Notes: generated from the sequence alone by a model not told the origin. A DNA stretch of 64,000 nt from Micromonospora sp. WMMD980 (GCF_029626035.1 NZ_JARUBE010000003.1:4340001-4404000), one strand, 5' to 3'. Positions 41,169 to 50,940 are shown, counted from the first letter of the stretch. Program-made: numbers and translations.

Positions 41169-42311
41169 ATGAGCTTCTCGACGCTGGCCGTGGTGGTGCT
41201 CTGCCTCGCCGCCGGCGGCGCGGTCGGCTGGCTGGCGGCCCGGGCGCGCTCCGCGGCCGACGTGGCCCGGCTGGAGGCGACGTTGGCGGCCACCCGCGCG
41301 GGTGAGGGGCGGCTGGAGCAGTCCATGCGCGCGTTGAGCTACGAGGCGACCGCGCAGTCCCAGGAGGCGGTGGCCCGGGCGGTGGCGCCGCTGCACGACA
41401 CGCTCCGCCGTTACGAACAACGCGTCGCCGAGCTGGAGCACGACCGGGTCGACGCCTACGCCGAGCTGCGCGAACAGGTCCGTTCGATGAGCACGGTCTC
41501 GGGCGAGCTGCGCACCGAGACCAAGCAGCTCGTGGCCGCGTTGCGCGCGCCGCAGGTGCGCGGCCGGTGGGGCGAGCACCAGCTCCGGCGGATCGTCGAG
41601 GCGGCCGGCATGCTGGAGCACTGCGACTTCGACGAGCAGGTCACCGCCGCCACCGACCACCAGGGGGTCCGCCCCGACCTGGTGGTGCGGCTGCACGGCG
41701 GGCGCACGGTGGTGGTCGACGCGAAGGCGCCGTTCGACGCCTACCTGACCGCGATGGAGGCGCGCGACGAGCGCGGGCGGGACACCCAGCTCGACGCGCA
41801 CGCCCGGCACCTGCGGGCGCACGTGGACAGCCTGGCCGCCAAGTCCTACTGGGCCGCGTTCGACCAGACCCCCGACTTCGTGGTGCTGTTCGTGCCGGCC
41901 GACCCGTTCCTCGACGTGGCGTTGCAGCGCGACCCGGCGCTGCTGGAGCACGCGTTCGCCCGCAACGTGGTGCTCGCCACACCGGCCACGCTGGTGGCGT
42001 TGCTGCGCACGGTCGCCTACTCGTGGCGGCAGGAGGCGTTGGCGCGCAACGCCGCCACCGTCCACTCGCTGGCCCGCGAGCTGTACGCGCGGCTCTCCAC
42101 GTTGGGCGACCACGTGGGCAAGCTGGGCAGTTCGCTGGGCGGGGCGGTGACGGCCTACAACCGGGCGGTGGGTTCGCTGGAGTCCCGGGTGCTGGTGAGC
42201 GCCCGCAAGCTGGCCGAGCTGGGCGTCTCCGGTGACGAGTTGCCCGCCCCGGCGCAGGTCGAGCTGGCGCCCCGGCAGCCGCAGGCACCGGAGCTGCGGT
42301 CCGAGACCTGA
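41169..42311 (+). CDS. rmuC: DNA recombination protein RmuC
   Basis: This 380-residue protein has an N-terminal helix (about residues 3-25), a coiled coil (30-110) and a nuclease-like domain with RGRWGEHQLRRIVEAAGM, DLVVRLHGGRTVVVDAKAPFDAYL and LFVPADPFLDVALQ. RmuC limits inverted-repeat recombination in E. coli and has a PD-(D/E)xK-like fold (VVVDAK). It is divergent from the GGGDF-repeat gene and converges on a lipoprotein gene with a gap of only 2 nt. Confidence 0.9.
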   Translation: MSFSTLAVVVLCLAAGGAVGWLAARARSAADVARLEATLAATRAGEGRLEQSMRALSYEATAQSQEAVARAVAPLHDTLRRYEQRVAELEHDRVDAYAELREQVRSMSTVSGELRTETKQLVAALRAPQVRGRWGEHQLRRIVEAAGMLEHCDFDEQVTAATDHQGVRPDLVVRLHGGRTVVVDAKAPFDAYLTAMEARDERGRDTQLDAHARHLRAHVDSLAAKSYWAAFDQTPDFVVLFVPADPFLDVALQRDPALLEHAFARNVVLATPATLVALLRTVAYSWRQEALARNAATVHSLARELYARLSTLGDHVGKLGSSLGGAVTAYNRAVGSLESRVLVSARKLAELGVSGDELPAPAQVELAPRQPQAPELRSET

Positions 42312-42313
42312 GT

Positions 42314-42718
42314 TCAGCCCCGGCGGGCGGATTCGACCACGAACGGGGTGCCCTGCTGGCAGGTGGTCACCATGCCCGGCTCGGGCCGGCCGGTGACCTC
42401 CACCTTGGCGCCGGCCTTGAGCAGGTCGCGCGGGCCGCCGACCAGCAGGTGGTCGTCGAGCAGGAGGCAGTTCGGCTCGACCCCGGCGCGGATGGTGCCG
42501 CTGAGCGTGGTCTCGCCGACGCCCGGCGGCGTGGACGCGCCGCCCTTCCAGGTCGGGTCCGGGCGGCTCGGGCTCGCGCTCGGCACCGGGTCGGGCTGGC
42601 TGGTCGTCGGCGCGGCTCCGGTCGAGCCGGGGCCGGCGGGCTCGTCGTCCGGGCCGGCGCAGGCGGTCAGCGCGACAGCGGCGAGCAGGGCGACGAGCAC
42701 CGTCCGAGGAGTCTTCAT
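42314..42718 (-). CDS. Small lipoprotein
   Basis: This 134-residue protein has a lipoprotein signal peptide with lipobox LTAC (Cys19), a Pro/Ser/Thr/Gly linker to about residue 65, and a small beta-rich domain with [15 protein letters not shown] and the final [20 protein letters not shown]. Two cysteines in the domain could form a disulfide. No family is recognised. It follows ispH on the same strand, 37 nt downstream. Confidence 0.72.
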   Translation of the reverse strand: MKTPRTVLVALLAAVALTACAGPDDEPAGPGSTGAAPTTSQPDPVPSASPSRPDPTWKGGASTPPGVGETTLSGTIRAGVEPNCLLLDDHLLVGGPRDLLKAGAKVEVTGRPEPGMVTTCQQGTPFVVESARRG

Positions 42719-42755
42719 GTCGATTGGACGCGGTGGGCGGCTGATCCGTTCCCGG

Positions 42756-43742
42756 TCAGCCGCGGGCCGCGGCGGCCTTCATGTCGCGCTTGAGCTCCTG
42801 GGGCAGCGAGAAGGTCAGTCGCTCGTCGGCGGTGGTGATCTCCTCGACGTCGGCGAAGCCCCGCTCGGCCAGGTGCGCGAGCACGTCCTGGACCAGGTCG
42901 TCCGGCACGCTGGCGCCGGAGGTGAGGCCCACCGTGCGGGCGCCCGCCAGCCAGGCGTCGTCGATCTCGTGGGCGAAGTCGACGAGGTGGCCGGCGCGGG
43001 CGCCGGCGTCCAGCGCCACCTCGACCAGCCGGACCGAGTTCGAGGAGTTGCGCGAGCCGACGACGATCACCACGTCGCACTCCGGGGCGATCTCCTTCAC
43101 CACGTGCTGGCGGTTGGAGGTCGCGTAGCAGATGTCGTCGCTGGGCGGCGACTGGAGCAGGGGCAGCCGCTGCTTGAGCCGGGCCACCGTCTCCAGCGTC
43201 TCGTCGACCGACAGCGTGGTCTGGGAGAGCCAGACCACCTTCTCCGGGTCGCGGACGGTGACCTGGTCGACGCTGTCCGGGCCGTCGACGAGCTGGATGT
43301 GCGCGGGGGCCTCGCCGGCGGTGCCGATGACCTCCTCGTGCCCCTCGTGGCCGATCAGCAGGATGTCGTAGTCCTCCTGGGCGAACCGCCGGGCCTCGTG
43401 GTGCACCTTGGTGACCAGCGGGCAGGTGGCGTCGATCGCCTTGAGCGAGCGCTCCTTGGCCTGCGCGTGGACCTCGGGGGCGACGCCGTGGGCGGAGAAG
43501 ATCACGGTGGCGCCCTCCGGCACCTCCTCGTTCTCCTCCACGAAGATCGCGCCCTTGGCCTCCAGCGTCCGCACCACGTGCTTGTTGTGCACGATCTGCT
43601 TGCGGACGTAGATCGGCGCGCCGTAGAGCTTCAACGCCTCCTCGACGGTCTGCACCGCCCGGTCGACGCCCGCGCAGTAGCCGCGGGGGTTGGCCAGGAG
43701 CACGCGCTTGCCGGTCCGGGGAGTCGTCTCAGCATCAGTCAC
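42756..43742 (-). CDS. ispH: 4-hydroxy-3-methylbut-2-enyl diphosphate reductase (IspH)
   Basis: IspH is the last enzyme of the MEP pathway and gives isopentenyl and dimethylallyl diphosphates. The 328-residue protein keeps the three iron-sulfur ligands Cys23 (PRGYCAGV), Cys107 ([11 protein letters not shown]) and Cys205 ([11 protein letters not shown]), as well as SAHGV and [16 protein letters not shown] 43742 is the only suitable start: the nearby upstream ATG meets a stop after three codons. Divergent from xseA with 69 nt between starts. Confidence 0.97.
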   Translation of the reverse strand: MTDAETTPRTGKRVLLANPRGYCAGVDRAVQTVEEALKLYGAPIYVRKQIVHNKHVVRTLEAKGAIFVEENEEVPEGATVIFSAHGVAPEVHAQAKERSLKAIDATCPLVTKVHHEARRFAQEDYDILLIGHEGHEEVIGTAGEAPAHIQLVDGPDSVDQVTVRDPEKVVWLSQTTLSVDETLETVARLKQRLPLLQSPPSDDICYATSNRQHVVKEIAPECDVVIVVGSRNSSNSVRLVEVALDAGARAGHLVDFAHEIDDAWLAGARTVGLTSGASVPDDLVQDVLAHLAERGFADVEEITTADERLTFSLPQELKRDMKAAAARG

Positions 43743-43798
43743 CCGACCATCGTACGTGCGCCGGCAGCGCCCTGCCCCGGGCTGTCGGCGCCGGGCCG

Positions 43799-43804
43799 TA
43801 GGGT
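43799..43804 (+). promoter_or_regulatory. -10 box of the xseAB promoter (leaderless)
   Basis: TAGGGT ends 8 nt before the GTG at 43812. The same hexamer and spacing occur at 9411. Confidence 0.5.
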
Positions 43805-43811
43805 GGGCGGG

Positions 43812-45068
43812 GTGAGCGCGGGTGAGGTGGGGCGGAGCACCCCGGCGGACCGGAGCACGGCCCCGGAGCGGAGCACGGCCGAGGAGCCGTGGCCGGTCCG
43901 GGTGGTCAGCCAGAAGGTCGGCGCCTGGATCGCCCGGCTCGGCTGGGTCTGGGTCGACGGTCAGGTGGCGCAGATCAGCCGCCGTCCGGGTGCCGCCACG
44001 GTCTTCCTCACCCTGCGCGACCCGTCGGCCGATCTGAGCCTGACCGTCACCACCAACCGTGACGTGCTCGACTCGGGCGCGCCTGAGCTGCGCGAGGGCG
44101 CCCGGGTGGTGCTGCACGCCAAGCCGGAGTTCTACGCCGCGCGGGGCACGCTCAGCCTGCGCGCCGACGAGATCCGCCAGGTCGGCCTCGGTGAGCTGCT
44201 GGCCCGGTTGGAGAAGCTGAAGAAGCTGCTCGCCGCCGAAGGGCTGTTCGACCGGTCCCGCAAGCGGCGGCTGCCGTTCCTGCCCGGGCGGGTGGGCCTG
44301 ATCACCGGGCGGGCCTCGGCGGCCGAGCGCGACGTGCTGACGAACGCCCGCCGCCGGTGGCCGGCGGTCGAGTTCCGCACCGTGAACGTGGCGGTGCAGG
44401 GGCCGGGCGCGGTGCCCGACATCGTGGCCGCGCTCAAGGTGCTCGACGCCGACCCGGAGGTCGACGTGATCGTCGTCGCCCGGGGCGGTGGCGGCCTGGA
44501 GGATCTGCTGCCCTTCTCCGACGAGGCGCTGTGCCGGGCGGTCTTCGCCTGCCGCACGCCCGTGGTCAGCGCGATCGGTCACGAGACCGACGCCCCGCTG
44601 CTCGACTACGTGGCCGACGTGCGCGCCTCCACACCCACCGACGCGGCGAAACGGGTCGTGCCGGACCTGACGGAGGAGGTCCGGCTCATCGGCCAGGCCC
44701 GTTCCCGGCTGGAACGGGCCGTGCGCCATCTCGTCGACCGGGAGCAGCACCGGGTCGACCTGCTCCGCTCCCGCCCGGTGCTGGCCCGGCCGCAGGTGAT
44801 GGTCGACCAGCGGTCCGTCGAGGTGACCGCGCTGCACGACCGTGCCGGCCGGTGCCTCGCGCACCGGTTGTCCGCCGCCGCCGACGACCTGCGCCACACC
44901 CTGGCCCGCCTGCGCGCGCTCTCCCCGGCGGCCACGCTCGACCGCGGCTACGCCATCGTTCAGCGCGGCGACGGCCAGGTGGTCCGCGCGGCATCCGAGG
45001 TGGCCAAGGGTGATCCACTGCGGGTGCGCCTCGCCGAGGGCGAGCTGACCGCCACCGTCGACGGCTGA
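43812..45068 (+). CDS. xseA: Exodeoxyribonuclease VII large subunit
   Basis: This 418-residue subunit of the single-strand-specific exonuclease VII has an N-terminal OB-fold (about residues 35-125, with [25 protein letters not shown]) and a central catalytic region: [40 protein letters not shown] and [24 protein letters not shown] helical C-terminal part ends in RGYAIVQ. Forms a complex with XseB encoded 13 nt downstream. The start is a leaderless GTG. Confidence 0.95.
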   Translation: MSAGEVGRSTPADRSTAPERSTAEEPWPVRVVSQKVGAWIARLGWVWVDGQVAQISRRPGAATVFLTLRDPSADLSLTVTTNRDVLDSGAPELREGARVVLHAKPEFYAARGTLSLRADEIRQVGLGELLARLEKLKKLLAAEGLFDRSRKRRLPFLPGRVGLITGRASAAERDVLTNARRRWPAVEFRTVNVAVQGPGAVPDIVAALKVLDADPEVDVIVVARGGGGLEDLLPFSDEALCRAVFACRTPVVSAIGHETDAPLLDYVADVRASTPTDAAKRVVPDLTEEVRLIGQARSRLERAVRHLVDREQHRVDLLRSRPVLARPQVMVDQRSVEVTALHDRAGRCLAHRLSAAADDLRHTLARLRALSPAATLDRGYAIVQRGDGQVVRAASEVAKGDPLRVRLAEGELTATVDG

Positions 45069-45081
45069 TGGAATGGGACCG

Positions 45082-45294
45082 ATGACTGAAGCGACGAAGA
45101 ACGAGCAGCTCAGCTATGAGCAGGCCCGCGCCGAGTTGGCGTCGGTGGTGGAGCGCCTGGAGGCGGGCGGCACCTCGCTGGAGGAGTCGCTGGCCCTGTG
45201 GGAGCGGGGCGAGCAGTTGGCCGGCGTGTGCCAGCGTTGGCTGGACGGTGCCCGGGCCCGCATCGACGCCGCCCGGCAGCGCGCCGAGGACTGA
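45082..45294 (+). CDS. xseB: Exodeoxyribonuclease VII small subunit
   Basis: This 70-residue protein has the XseB pattern [20 protein letters not shown], then [17 protein letters not shown] and the terminal helix. It binds XseA in a multimeric complex. An in-frame ATG at 45073 would add three residues; ATG 45082 is chosen because GGGA precedes it and MTEATKN is the natural start. A hairpin follows the stop. Confidence 0.93.
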   Translation: MTEATKNEQLSYEQARAELASVVERLEAGGTSLEESLALWERGEQLAGVCQRWLDGARARIDAARQRAED

Positions 45295-45309
45295 CCGCGA
45301 CCCGGAAAG

Positions 45310-45352
45310 CGGTACACCCCACGGGCATGTCCATGCCTGTGGGGTGTACCGC
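45310..45352. terminator. Bidirectional terminator palindrome
   Basis: CGGTACACCCCAC and GTGGGGTGTACCG are 13-bp arms with a second palindrome, GGCATGTCCATGCC, inside. Lies between the convergent xseB and lipoprotein stops. Confidence 0.85.
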
Positions 45353-45378
45353 GGGGAAGCGCGCCGGACGGGCGCCTG

Positions 45379-46215
45379 TCAGTTGAACAGGTTGTAGAGC
45401 TCCGGCGGCGCCTCGACGACCTGGTCGGCCGGGGGCTTCGTCGCCGCGGCGGCGTTGCCGTAGTCGGAGTAGGTGATCTTCACGTCCTGGGCGGCGCTCT
45501 GCCCGGCGGCCGGGATCTTGAGCACCAGCTCGCTGAGGCGGCCCTGCGGGTCGACCTTCGCGGTGAACGGCACCGACTGGGCCTGCGCCCCGAGCGCGGT
45601 GATCACGGCCGGGTCGAGCGAGCCCGCCTCGGCGGCCTTCGACACGTCGACGGTGCCCTCGTACGCGCCGTCGCCGGTCTGCCGTACCTCGGTCACGCCC
45701 TGGGTGAGCACGGCACTGCCGGCCGGGTCGACCTTGTCGAAGTCGAAGCCCAGCGACCGGTTGCCCTTGATCCGGTTCTGGTCGAGGTGCTGGTACTTGC
45801 CGGTGTTGATGTTCTTCACGCCGGGGATCTGCGCCGCGGCGGTGCCGCCCAGCTCCAGCTTGACCCAGCTGTCCGGCTTGGCGTGGATGAGGTCCAGCTT
45901 CATCATCAGGTCCGACGACGGGTCACCGATGGTCACCTTCATGTCGGCGCTCTGGCTGGGCTCGTGCACCTGCCCCTCGGCGGTGGAGCCGGCGCCGGTC
46001 ATGGTGAACCGGAAGTTGCCGTCGCGGATCGCGTTCGTGGAGTCGAGCAGCGCCTGCTTGGCCGCGCTGTTCGACGCCGAGGCGCTGGGGGCGACGCTGC
46101 CGGAGGCGCTGGGGGTCGCGGAGGCGTCGGAGGTTCCGTTGCCGTTGCAGGCCGCCAGGCCGGGAATGAGCAGCGCCGCGGCGAACGCGGTGGCGCTGAA
46201 GCGTCGTATCTTCAC
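45379..46215 (-). CDS. LppX/LprAFG-like lipoprotein
   Basis: This 278-residue lipoprotein has lipobox LAAC (Cys22), a Ser/Ala-rich linker, and a domain of alternating strands (FRFTMTGAG, ADMKVTIGDP, GAYEGTVDV, FTAKVDPQGRLSELVLKIP). This pattern matches the LppX/LprAFG fold that carries lipids across the mycobacterial envelope. The binding partner here is unknown. GTG 46215 has GAGAGG upstream. The stop is followed by the 45310 palindrome. Confidence 0.8.
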   Translation of the reverse strand: MKIRRFSATAFAAALLIPGLAACNGNGTSDASATPSASGSVAPSASASNSAAKQALLDSTNAIRDGNFRFTMTGAGSTAEGQVHEPSQSADMKVTIGDPSSDLMMKLDLIHAKPDSWVKLELGGTAAAQIPGVKNINTGKYQHLDQNRIKGNRSLGFDFDKVDPAGSAVLTQGVTEVRQTGDGAYEGTVDVSKAAEAGSLDPAVITALGAQAQSVPFTAKVDPQGRLSELVLKIPAAGQSAAQDVKITYSDYGNAAAATKPPADQVVEAPPELYNLFN

Positions 46216-46304
46216 GTCAACCTCTCCAGGTGGGTCGTCCGGGCTCGTGTCCCTTCTGTTCCCTGAAGCGGGGTTCCGCAATCCCGGTCACCCGATGGTG
46301 GACG

Positions 46305-46994
46305 TCAGCGCAGCGAGGTGGCGAGCCGGCGCAACTCGGACTCCCGGGCGTCGCCGACCACGATCACCGTGCGGTTCGGTTCCAGCAGGACGAGTGCCTG
46401 CTCGTTGCCCCGGGCGGTGTAGCGCTGCCAGCTCAGCCCGTCGGGCAGGTCGGCCGGCCCCTGCGGCTGCCCGTCGCTCAGCTCGGCCGGCAGCAGCTTC
46501 TCGGCGGCGACGTTGCTCTCCACGAGCTGCGCGCCCCGGCCCTCGGGTGTCACGTACCCGATCCGCAGCGTCGCGCCGTCCGCCTCCGTCCGGAAGCGGG
46601 CGTTGACCGTGCGCCAGTCGTCGCCCAGCCCGGTCGGCGTGGCGACCGGGAAGGCGTTGGCCGACCGGGCCTGCTCCAGCGCGGGCGCCGGGTCGACGGT
46701 GACCGGTGAGTCGCCGCCCAGGAAGCCCCGGTAGAAGGCGATCAGCAGCGCGATCGGCACCAGCAGGATCAGCAGCGACAGCACCATGTCCTTCGGGGAC
46801 CGCTCGGAGCGGGTCTTCTCCCCGCCGGGCGGCGGCGCCTGCGGCTCCCCCGCGTCGGCGGCCGGCGCGGACGACTCGACGAGCGCGGGCGGCCCGTCCG
46901 GTGGCGACGCGCCCGCGTCGGGTCGCACCGGCGGCTGGCCGTCGGGCGGGGTGGCGTCGAGCGGTACGCGGTCGGCAGGCTGTGCGGGTTCCAC
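46305..46994 (-). CDS. DUF4245 domain-containing membrane protein
   Basis: This 229-residue protein has a Pro/Ala/Asp-rich cytoplasmic N-terminus (residues 1-65), one helix (about 68-88: VLSLLILLVPIALLIAFY) and an extracytoplasmic DUF4245 domain with WRTVNARF and LRIGYVTPEGRGAQLVES. Function of DUF4245 is unknown. It is divergent from glpX with about 160 nt between starts; DUF4245 next to glpX is conserved in actinobacteria, as I recall. Confidence 0.85.
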   Translation of the reverse strand: MEPAQPADRVPLDATPPDGQPPVRPDAGASPPDGPPALVESSAPAADAGEPQAPPPGGEKTRSERSPKDMVLSLLILLVPIALLIAFYRGFLGGDSPVTVDPAPALEQARSANAFPVATPTGLGDDWRTVNARFRTEADGATLRIGYVTPEGRGAQLVESNVAAEKLLPAELSDGQPQGPADLPDGLSWQRYTARGNEQALVLLEPNRTVIVVGDARESELRRLATSLR

Positions 46995-47154
46995 CCGGCC
47001 ATTGTCGCAGCCGCACGGGTGAGGTGATCCTGGCCTCCTCCGCCCCGCCGGGGCGGCGAACCTGAGATCGTGTGAGGATCAGCGACAAAACCGGCGGCGG
47101 CGACGGCCGCACTCCCGCCGGTCCACCCCGCAACGTCGCGAGGAGGAGGCCGCC

Positions 47155-48186
47155 ATGACAACCACCAGGACGCGGACGCCCCAGGATCTCGACCGCAATC
47201 TCGCCCTCGATCTGGTCCGGGTCACCGAGGCCGCGGCCATGGCCGCGGGCCGCTGGGTCGGCCGGGGCGACAAGGAGGGCGGCGACGGCGCCGCCGTCGA
47301 CGCCATGCGCAAGTTGATCAACTCGATCCCGATGCGCGGCGTCGTGGTGATCGGCGAGGGCGAGAAGGACAACGCCCCGATGCTCTTCAACGGTGAGGAG
47401 GTCGGCGACGGCACCGGTCCCGACGTGGACGTCGCGGTCGACCCGATCGACGGCACCACCCTGATGAGCAAGGGCATGCCGAACGCGCTCGCGGTGCTCG
47501 CGGTCGCCGAGCGGGGCGCGATGTTCGACCCGAGCGCGGTCTTCTACATGGAGAAACTGGCCGTCGGCCCGATGTACGCCGACGTGGTCGACATCGACGC
47601 CGGGGTGGCCGAGAACATCCGCCGGATCGCCAAGGTCAAGGGCACCGACACCAGCGAGGTGACGGTCTGCGTGCTGGACCGCCCGCGCCACGACGACCTG
47701 GTCAAGCAGATCCGGCGCGTCGGCGCCGGCATCCGGCTGATCTCCGACGGTGACATCGCCGGCGCCATCGCGGCGGCCCGCGGCGAGTCGGACGTCGACG
47801 TGCTGATGGGCATCGGCGGCACCCCCGAGGGCATCACCGCGGCGTGCGCCCTCAAGTGCATGGGCGGCGTGCTGCAGGCGAAGCTCTGGCCCAAGGACGA
47901 CCAGGAGCGGGAGAAGGCGCTGGCGGCCGGGCACGACCTGGACCAGGTGCTGTTCACCGACGACCTAATCACCGGCGACAACTGCTTCTTCGTGGCGACC
48001 GGCGTCACCTCCGGTGACCTGCTGCGCGGCGTGCGCTACCGGGCCGGCGGGGCGTACACCCAGTCGATCGTGATGCGGTCCAAGAGCGGCACGATCCGGG
48101 TCATCGACTCCTACCACCGGCTGGAGAAGCTCGCCCTCTACTCGGCGGTCGACTTCGACGGACGCCCGCTGGCCGAGCAGGAGTGA
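47155..48186 (+). CDS. glpX: Class II fructose-1,6-bisphosphatase (GlpX)
   Basis: This 343-residue enzyme hydrolyses fructose 1,6-bisphosphate to fructose 6-phosphate in gluconeogenesis. The metal-binding motif is DPIDGTT, with [11 protein letters not shown] upstream and [20 protein letters not shown] in the C-terminal half. Length fits the class. GGAGGAGG precedes the ATG. The next gene overlaps its stop (GTGA), so a transporter gene is coupled. Confidence 0.95.
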   Translation: MTTTRTRTPQDLDRNLALDLVRVTEAAAMAAGRWVGRGDKEGGDGAAVDAMRKLINSIPMRGVVVIGEGEKDNAPMLFNGEEVGDGTGPDVDVAVDPIDGTTLMSKGMPNALAVLAVAERGAMFDPSAVFYMEKLAVGPMYADVVDIDAGVAENIRRIAKVKGTDTSEVTVCVLDRPRHDDLVKQIRRVGAGIRLISDGDIAGAIAAARGESDVDVLMGIGGTPEGITAACALKCMGGVLQAKLWPKDDQEREKALAAGHDLDQVLFTDDLITGDNCFFVATGVTSGDLLRGVRYRAGGAYTQSIVMRSKSGTIRVIDSYHRLEKLALYSAVDFDGRPLAEQE

Positions 48187-49139
48187 CGACCGGGCCGGCG
48201 GCGCCGCCGACGTTGTCGAGCGGGAGGCGGATCGTCGGCGTCGGGCTGGCCACCGCCTCCGGCGTGCTGGTGGCCCTCCAGTCCCGGATCAACGGCGAGT
48301 TGGGCGTACGGCTGGCCGACGGGATCGCCGCCGCGGTGGTCTCGTTCGGCCTGGGCCTGTTGATCCTGCTGGTGCTGGTCCCCGCCACCGTGAGTGGCCG
48401 GCGGGGACTGGCCGCCCTGCGGGTCGCCCTGCGCACCGGGGCGCTGCGCCCGTGGCAGTGCCTGGGCGGGGTGTGCGGCGCGTTCCTGGTGGCGACCCAG
48501 GGGTTGACCATCGGCGCGCTCGGCGTGGCCGTCTTCACCGTCGCGGTGGTGGCCGGGCAGTCCGGCAGCAGCCTGCTCGTCGACCGGGCCGGGATCGGGC
48601 CGACCGGCCGGCAGCCGGTCACCCCGAACCGGCTCGTCGGCGCGGTGCTCACCGTGCTGGCCGTGCTGCTGGCGGTGGGCGACCGGCTCGGTGACCCCGG
48701 CGCGCTGGCGTTGGCCCTGCTGCCGCTCGCCGCCGGCGTGGGCATCGCCTGGCAGCAGGCGGTCAACGGCCAGGTTCGGGGGGCGTCCGGCAGCGCGGTG
48801 ACGGCCACCCTCGTCAACTTCACCGTCGGCACGGTGGCGCTGCTGGCCACGTTCGGGGTGGAGGTGGCGGTGCGCGGGTGGCCGGCGGGCGGCCTGCCCG
48901 GCGAGCCGTGGCTCTATCTGGGCGGCCCGATCGGCATCGTGTTCATCGCGCTGGCCGCCGCGCTGGTCCGGTTCACCGGGGTCTTGCTGCTCGGCCTGGC
49001 CACGATCGCCGGGCAGATCGTCGGCGCGGTACTGCTGGACGTGGTGTTGCCGACCGAGGCCAGCCACCCCGGCGTGAACACGCTGCTCGGTGCCGCGCTC
49101 ACCCTGGTCGCCGTCCTCGTCGCCGCCCTCCGGAGGTAA
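48183..49139 (+). CDS. DMT-family transporter (YdcZ/DUF606 double-domain)
   Basis: This 318-residue protein has about ten hydrophobic helices in two homologous halves, each beginning in the style [22 protein letters not shown] and [22 protein letters not shown]. This QxxxNGxL pattern is characteristic of the YdcZ (DUF606) group of drug/metabolite transporters. Substrate unknown. It starts with GTG overlapping the glpX stop and ends in a palindrome. Confidence 0.87.
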   Translation: MTTGPAAPPTLSSGRRIVGVGLATASGVLVALQSRINGELGVRLADGIAAAVVSFGLGLLILLVLVPATVSGRRGLAALRVALRTGALRPWQCLGGVCGAFLVATQGLTIGALGVAVFTVAVVAGQSGSSLLVDRAGIGPTGRQPVTPNRLVGAVLTVLAVLLAVGDRLGDPGALALALLPLAAGVGIAWQQAVNGQVRGASGSAVTATLVNFTVGTVALLATFGVEVAVRGWPAGGLPGEPWLYLGGPIGIVFIALAAALVRFTGVLLLGLATIAGQIVGAVLLDVVLPTEASHPGVNTLLGAALTLVAVLVAALRR

Positions 49140-49186
49140 GGCGGGGGCCCCGCTCGACACGAGCGGTCAAGCGGGGCCCCGGCCTA
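49140..49186. repeat. GGGGCCCC palindromic element, copy 4 (divergent type)
   Basis: GGGGCCCCGCT (49144-49154) and AGCGGGGCCCC (49170-49180) form perfect 11-bp arms with a short inner hairpin of CGCTCGAC and GAGCGGTC. It keeps the GGGGCCCC core but lacks the TTAACGC spacer of copies 1-3. It is between convergent stops. Confidence 0.75.
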
Positions 49187-50113
49187 GAGCGCGGCCGGGG
49201 CGCGCAGACCGGTGACGATCTCGTCGACGATCCGGTCGAGCGGGGTCGGGTCGATGCCGAGCGTGACGGTGGCGGCGGTGGAGTCGAGCACGAACGGCCG
49301 GGCGAACTGGTGCGCCGTCTCGCGCAGTTCCCGGGCGAACGGGTTGACCGCGCCGGCCGCCCAGAGCAGTGGGTAGGGCATCCGGGTCAGTCGGGGCGCG
49401 GGGGCGCCGGCCCGGGTCGCCGTCCGGACGGCCAACTCGCGCATCGAGACGGCGGGCGCGCTGGGCACGTGCCAGGCGCGCCCCCAGGCCACCGGGTCGG
49501 TGGCGGCGACGACGAGGGTACGGGCGACGTCCGGCACGTAGGTCCAGGTGTGCGGGGCGTCCCAGGCGACGGGCAGGAACACCCGCTGCCCGGCGAGCAC
49601 CCGGGGCAGCACCATCATGGCGAGCGAGGTGCCGCCGACGCCGATGTAGTCGGAGCCGCGTACCTCGGTGACCCGGGCCCGACCGGCGCGGTGGGCGGCC
49701 AGGGCGTCGGCCCACATCCGGTTGCGGACCCGGCCCTTGGTGCCGGTGGCGGCGAGCGGGGTCGCCTCGGTCATCGGCGCGTCGACCGGGCCGTAGCCGT
49801 AGAGGTTGCCGACGGTGGCGAGCACCGCGCCGCTGCGCTCGGCGGCGGTGAGCAGCGCCGCAGCCAGCGGCGGCCAGTCCGTCGGCCACCTGTGGTAGGC
49901 CGGGTTCGCGCAGTTGTGCAGCGCGACCGCGCCTTCGGTCAGCGCGGTGAGCCGGTCGGCGTCGCCGGCGTCGGCGGCGACCCGCTCGACGGACGGGTGC
50001 TCGGGGCCGGTGCCGCGCCGGGTGACCACTCGCACCCGCTCGCCACGCTCGGCGAGGAGACGGGCGGTGGCGGTGCCGACGGGTCCGGCGCCGACGATCA
50101 CGTGCAGGGCCAT
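49184..50113 (-). CDS. NAD(P)-dependent epimerase/dehydratase-like oxidoreductase
   Basis: This 309-residue short-chain-type protein begins MALHVIVGAGPVGTATARLL, with the Rossmann motif GAGPVGTA. It lacks an obvious YxxxK pair, though NLYGYGPVDAPMTE occupies the usual Tyr site, as in extended SDRs of the NmrA/epimerase type. Substrate unknown. ATG 50113 follows a GAGGTGG box; the upstream open frame reaches across the operator. Divergent from a TetR regulator, with AGAGC-N3-GCTCT sites between. Confidence 0.83.
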   Translation of the reverse strand: MALHVIVGAGPVGTATARLLAERGERVRVVTRRGTGPEHPSVERVAADAGDADRLTALTEGAVALHNCANPAYHRWPTDWPPLAAALLTAAERSGAVLATVGNLYGYGPVDAPMTEATPLAATGTKGRVRNRMWADALAAHRAGRARVTEVRGSDYIGVGGTSLAMMVLPRVLAGQRVFLPVAWDAPHTWTYVPDVARTLVVAATDPVAWGRAWHVPSAPAVSMRELAVRTATRAGAPAPRLTRMPYPLLWAAGAVNPFARELRETAHQFARPFVLDSTAATVTLGIDPTPLDRIVDEIVTGLRAPAAL

Positions 50114-50150
50114 GGGAGGTCCACCTCTTCTGAAGCAGTAGTTCGAAAGG

Positions 50151-50163
50151 AGAGCGCCGCTCT
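50151..50163. promoter_or_regulatory. TetR operator candidate 1
   Basis: AGAGC-GCC-GCTCT, within the nearly perfect palindrome GAGAGCGCCGCTCTC (50150-50164). It lies between the leftward promoter and the epimerase start. Confidence 0.65.
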
Positions 50164-50171
50164 CGAAGAAG

Positions 50172-50201
50172 AGCATGACCCGCGCTGCGGGCCACTGTCA
50201 A
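50172..50201 (-). promoter_or_regulatory. Leftward promoter of the epimerase gene
   Basis: On the minus strand TTGACA (50201-50196), a perfect -35 consensus, is 17-18 nt before TCATGC/CATGCT at 50178-50172. Operator 1 lies downstream and operator 2 touches the -35 box, so a bound repressor would block it. Confidence 0.6.
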
Positions 50202-50213
50202 GAGCGGTGCTCT
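50201..50213. promoter_or_regulatory. TetR operator candidate 2
   Basis: AGAGC-GGT-GCTCT has the same arms as operator 1, 50 bp away centre to centre, and overlaps the -35 box of the leftward promoter. A half-site GCGCTCTC follows at 50226-50233. Confidence 0.65.
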
Positions 50214-50218
50214 CGGTT

Positions 50219-50247
50219 TTGATTGGCGCTCTCATCCATGGCAGAGT
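50219..50247 (+). promoter_or_regulatory. tetR promoter (TTGATT-N17-CAGAGT, leaderless)
   Basis: TTGATT (50219-50224) and CAGAGT (50242-50247) are spaced by 17 nt and the -10 box ends 7 nt before ATG 50254. The half operator lies inside the spacer. Confidence 0.55.
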
Positions 50248-50253
50248 GGGCGC

Positions 50254-50940
50254 ATGGTCGCTTCCTCGCTCCGCGCCCGGGTCCGCGCCGGCATGATCGA
50301 AGAGATCAAGGCGGTCGCCCGCCGTCACCTGGCCACCGACGGCGCCGACCTCTCGCTGCGCGCCGTCGCCCGCGACCTGGGCATGGTCTCCTCGGCGATC
50401 TACCGCTACTTCCCCAGCCGGGACGACCTGCTCACCGCGCTGATCCTGGAGGCGTACGACGCGCTCGGCGACGCGGTGGAGACCGCCGACGCCGCCGTCG
50501 ACGCCGAAGACCTGCGCGGGCGCTGGCACGCCGCCTGCCGGGCCGCCCGCACCTGGGCGCTGGCACACCCCGCCGAGTACGCGCTGCTCTACGGCAGCCC
50601 GGTCCCCGGCTACGCGGCCCCGGACGACACGGTCGCCCCGGCCCAGCGCCCCCCGATGACGTTGATCGGGATCCTCCGCGACGGGGTGGCCGGCGGCCGG
50701 CTCGCGCCGTCGGACGAGGACCTGCCCGAGCCGCTGCGCGGCGACGTGGCCGATCTGGTCGACCAGATCGGCATGGCGCTGCCGCCCGCGCTGATGGCGC
50801 GCGGGATGGCCGGCTGGACCCAGCTCTTCGGGTTGATCAGCTTCGAACTGTTCGGCCGGATCAACCGGGCGCTGCCGCACCGCGACGAGTACTTCGACCA
50901 CCAGATCGACCTGATGGCCGACCTGATCGGCCTGCCCTGA
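50254..50940 (+). CDS. TetR/AcrR-family transcriptional regulator
   Basis: This 228-residue helical regulator has an N-terminal DNA-binding domain: AVARRHLATDGADLSLRAVA, then GMVSSAIYRYFPSRDDLLTALI. The C-terminal ligand domain (about residues 75-215) resembles the TetR_C_33/WHG-type group of actinobacteria. Probably represses itself and the divergent epimerase gene through the AGAGC palindromes. Its ligand is unknown. Its stop is 19 nt from the convergent FAD oxidoreductase stop. Confidence 0.9.
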   Translation: MVASSLRARVRAGMIEEIKAVARRHLATDGADLSLRAVARDLGMVSSAIYRYFPSRDDLLTALILEAYDALGDAVETADAAVDAEDLRGRWHAACRAARTWALAHPAEYALLYGSPVPGYAAPDDTVAPAQRPPMTLIGILRDGVAGGRLAPSDEDLPEPLRGDVADLVDQIGMALPPALMARGMAGWTQLFGLISFELFGRINRALPHRDEYFDHQIDLMADLIGLP

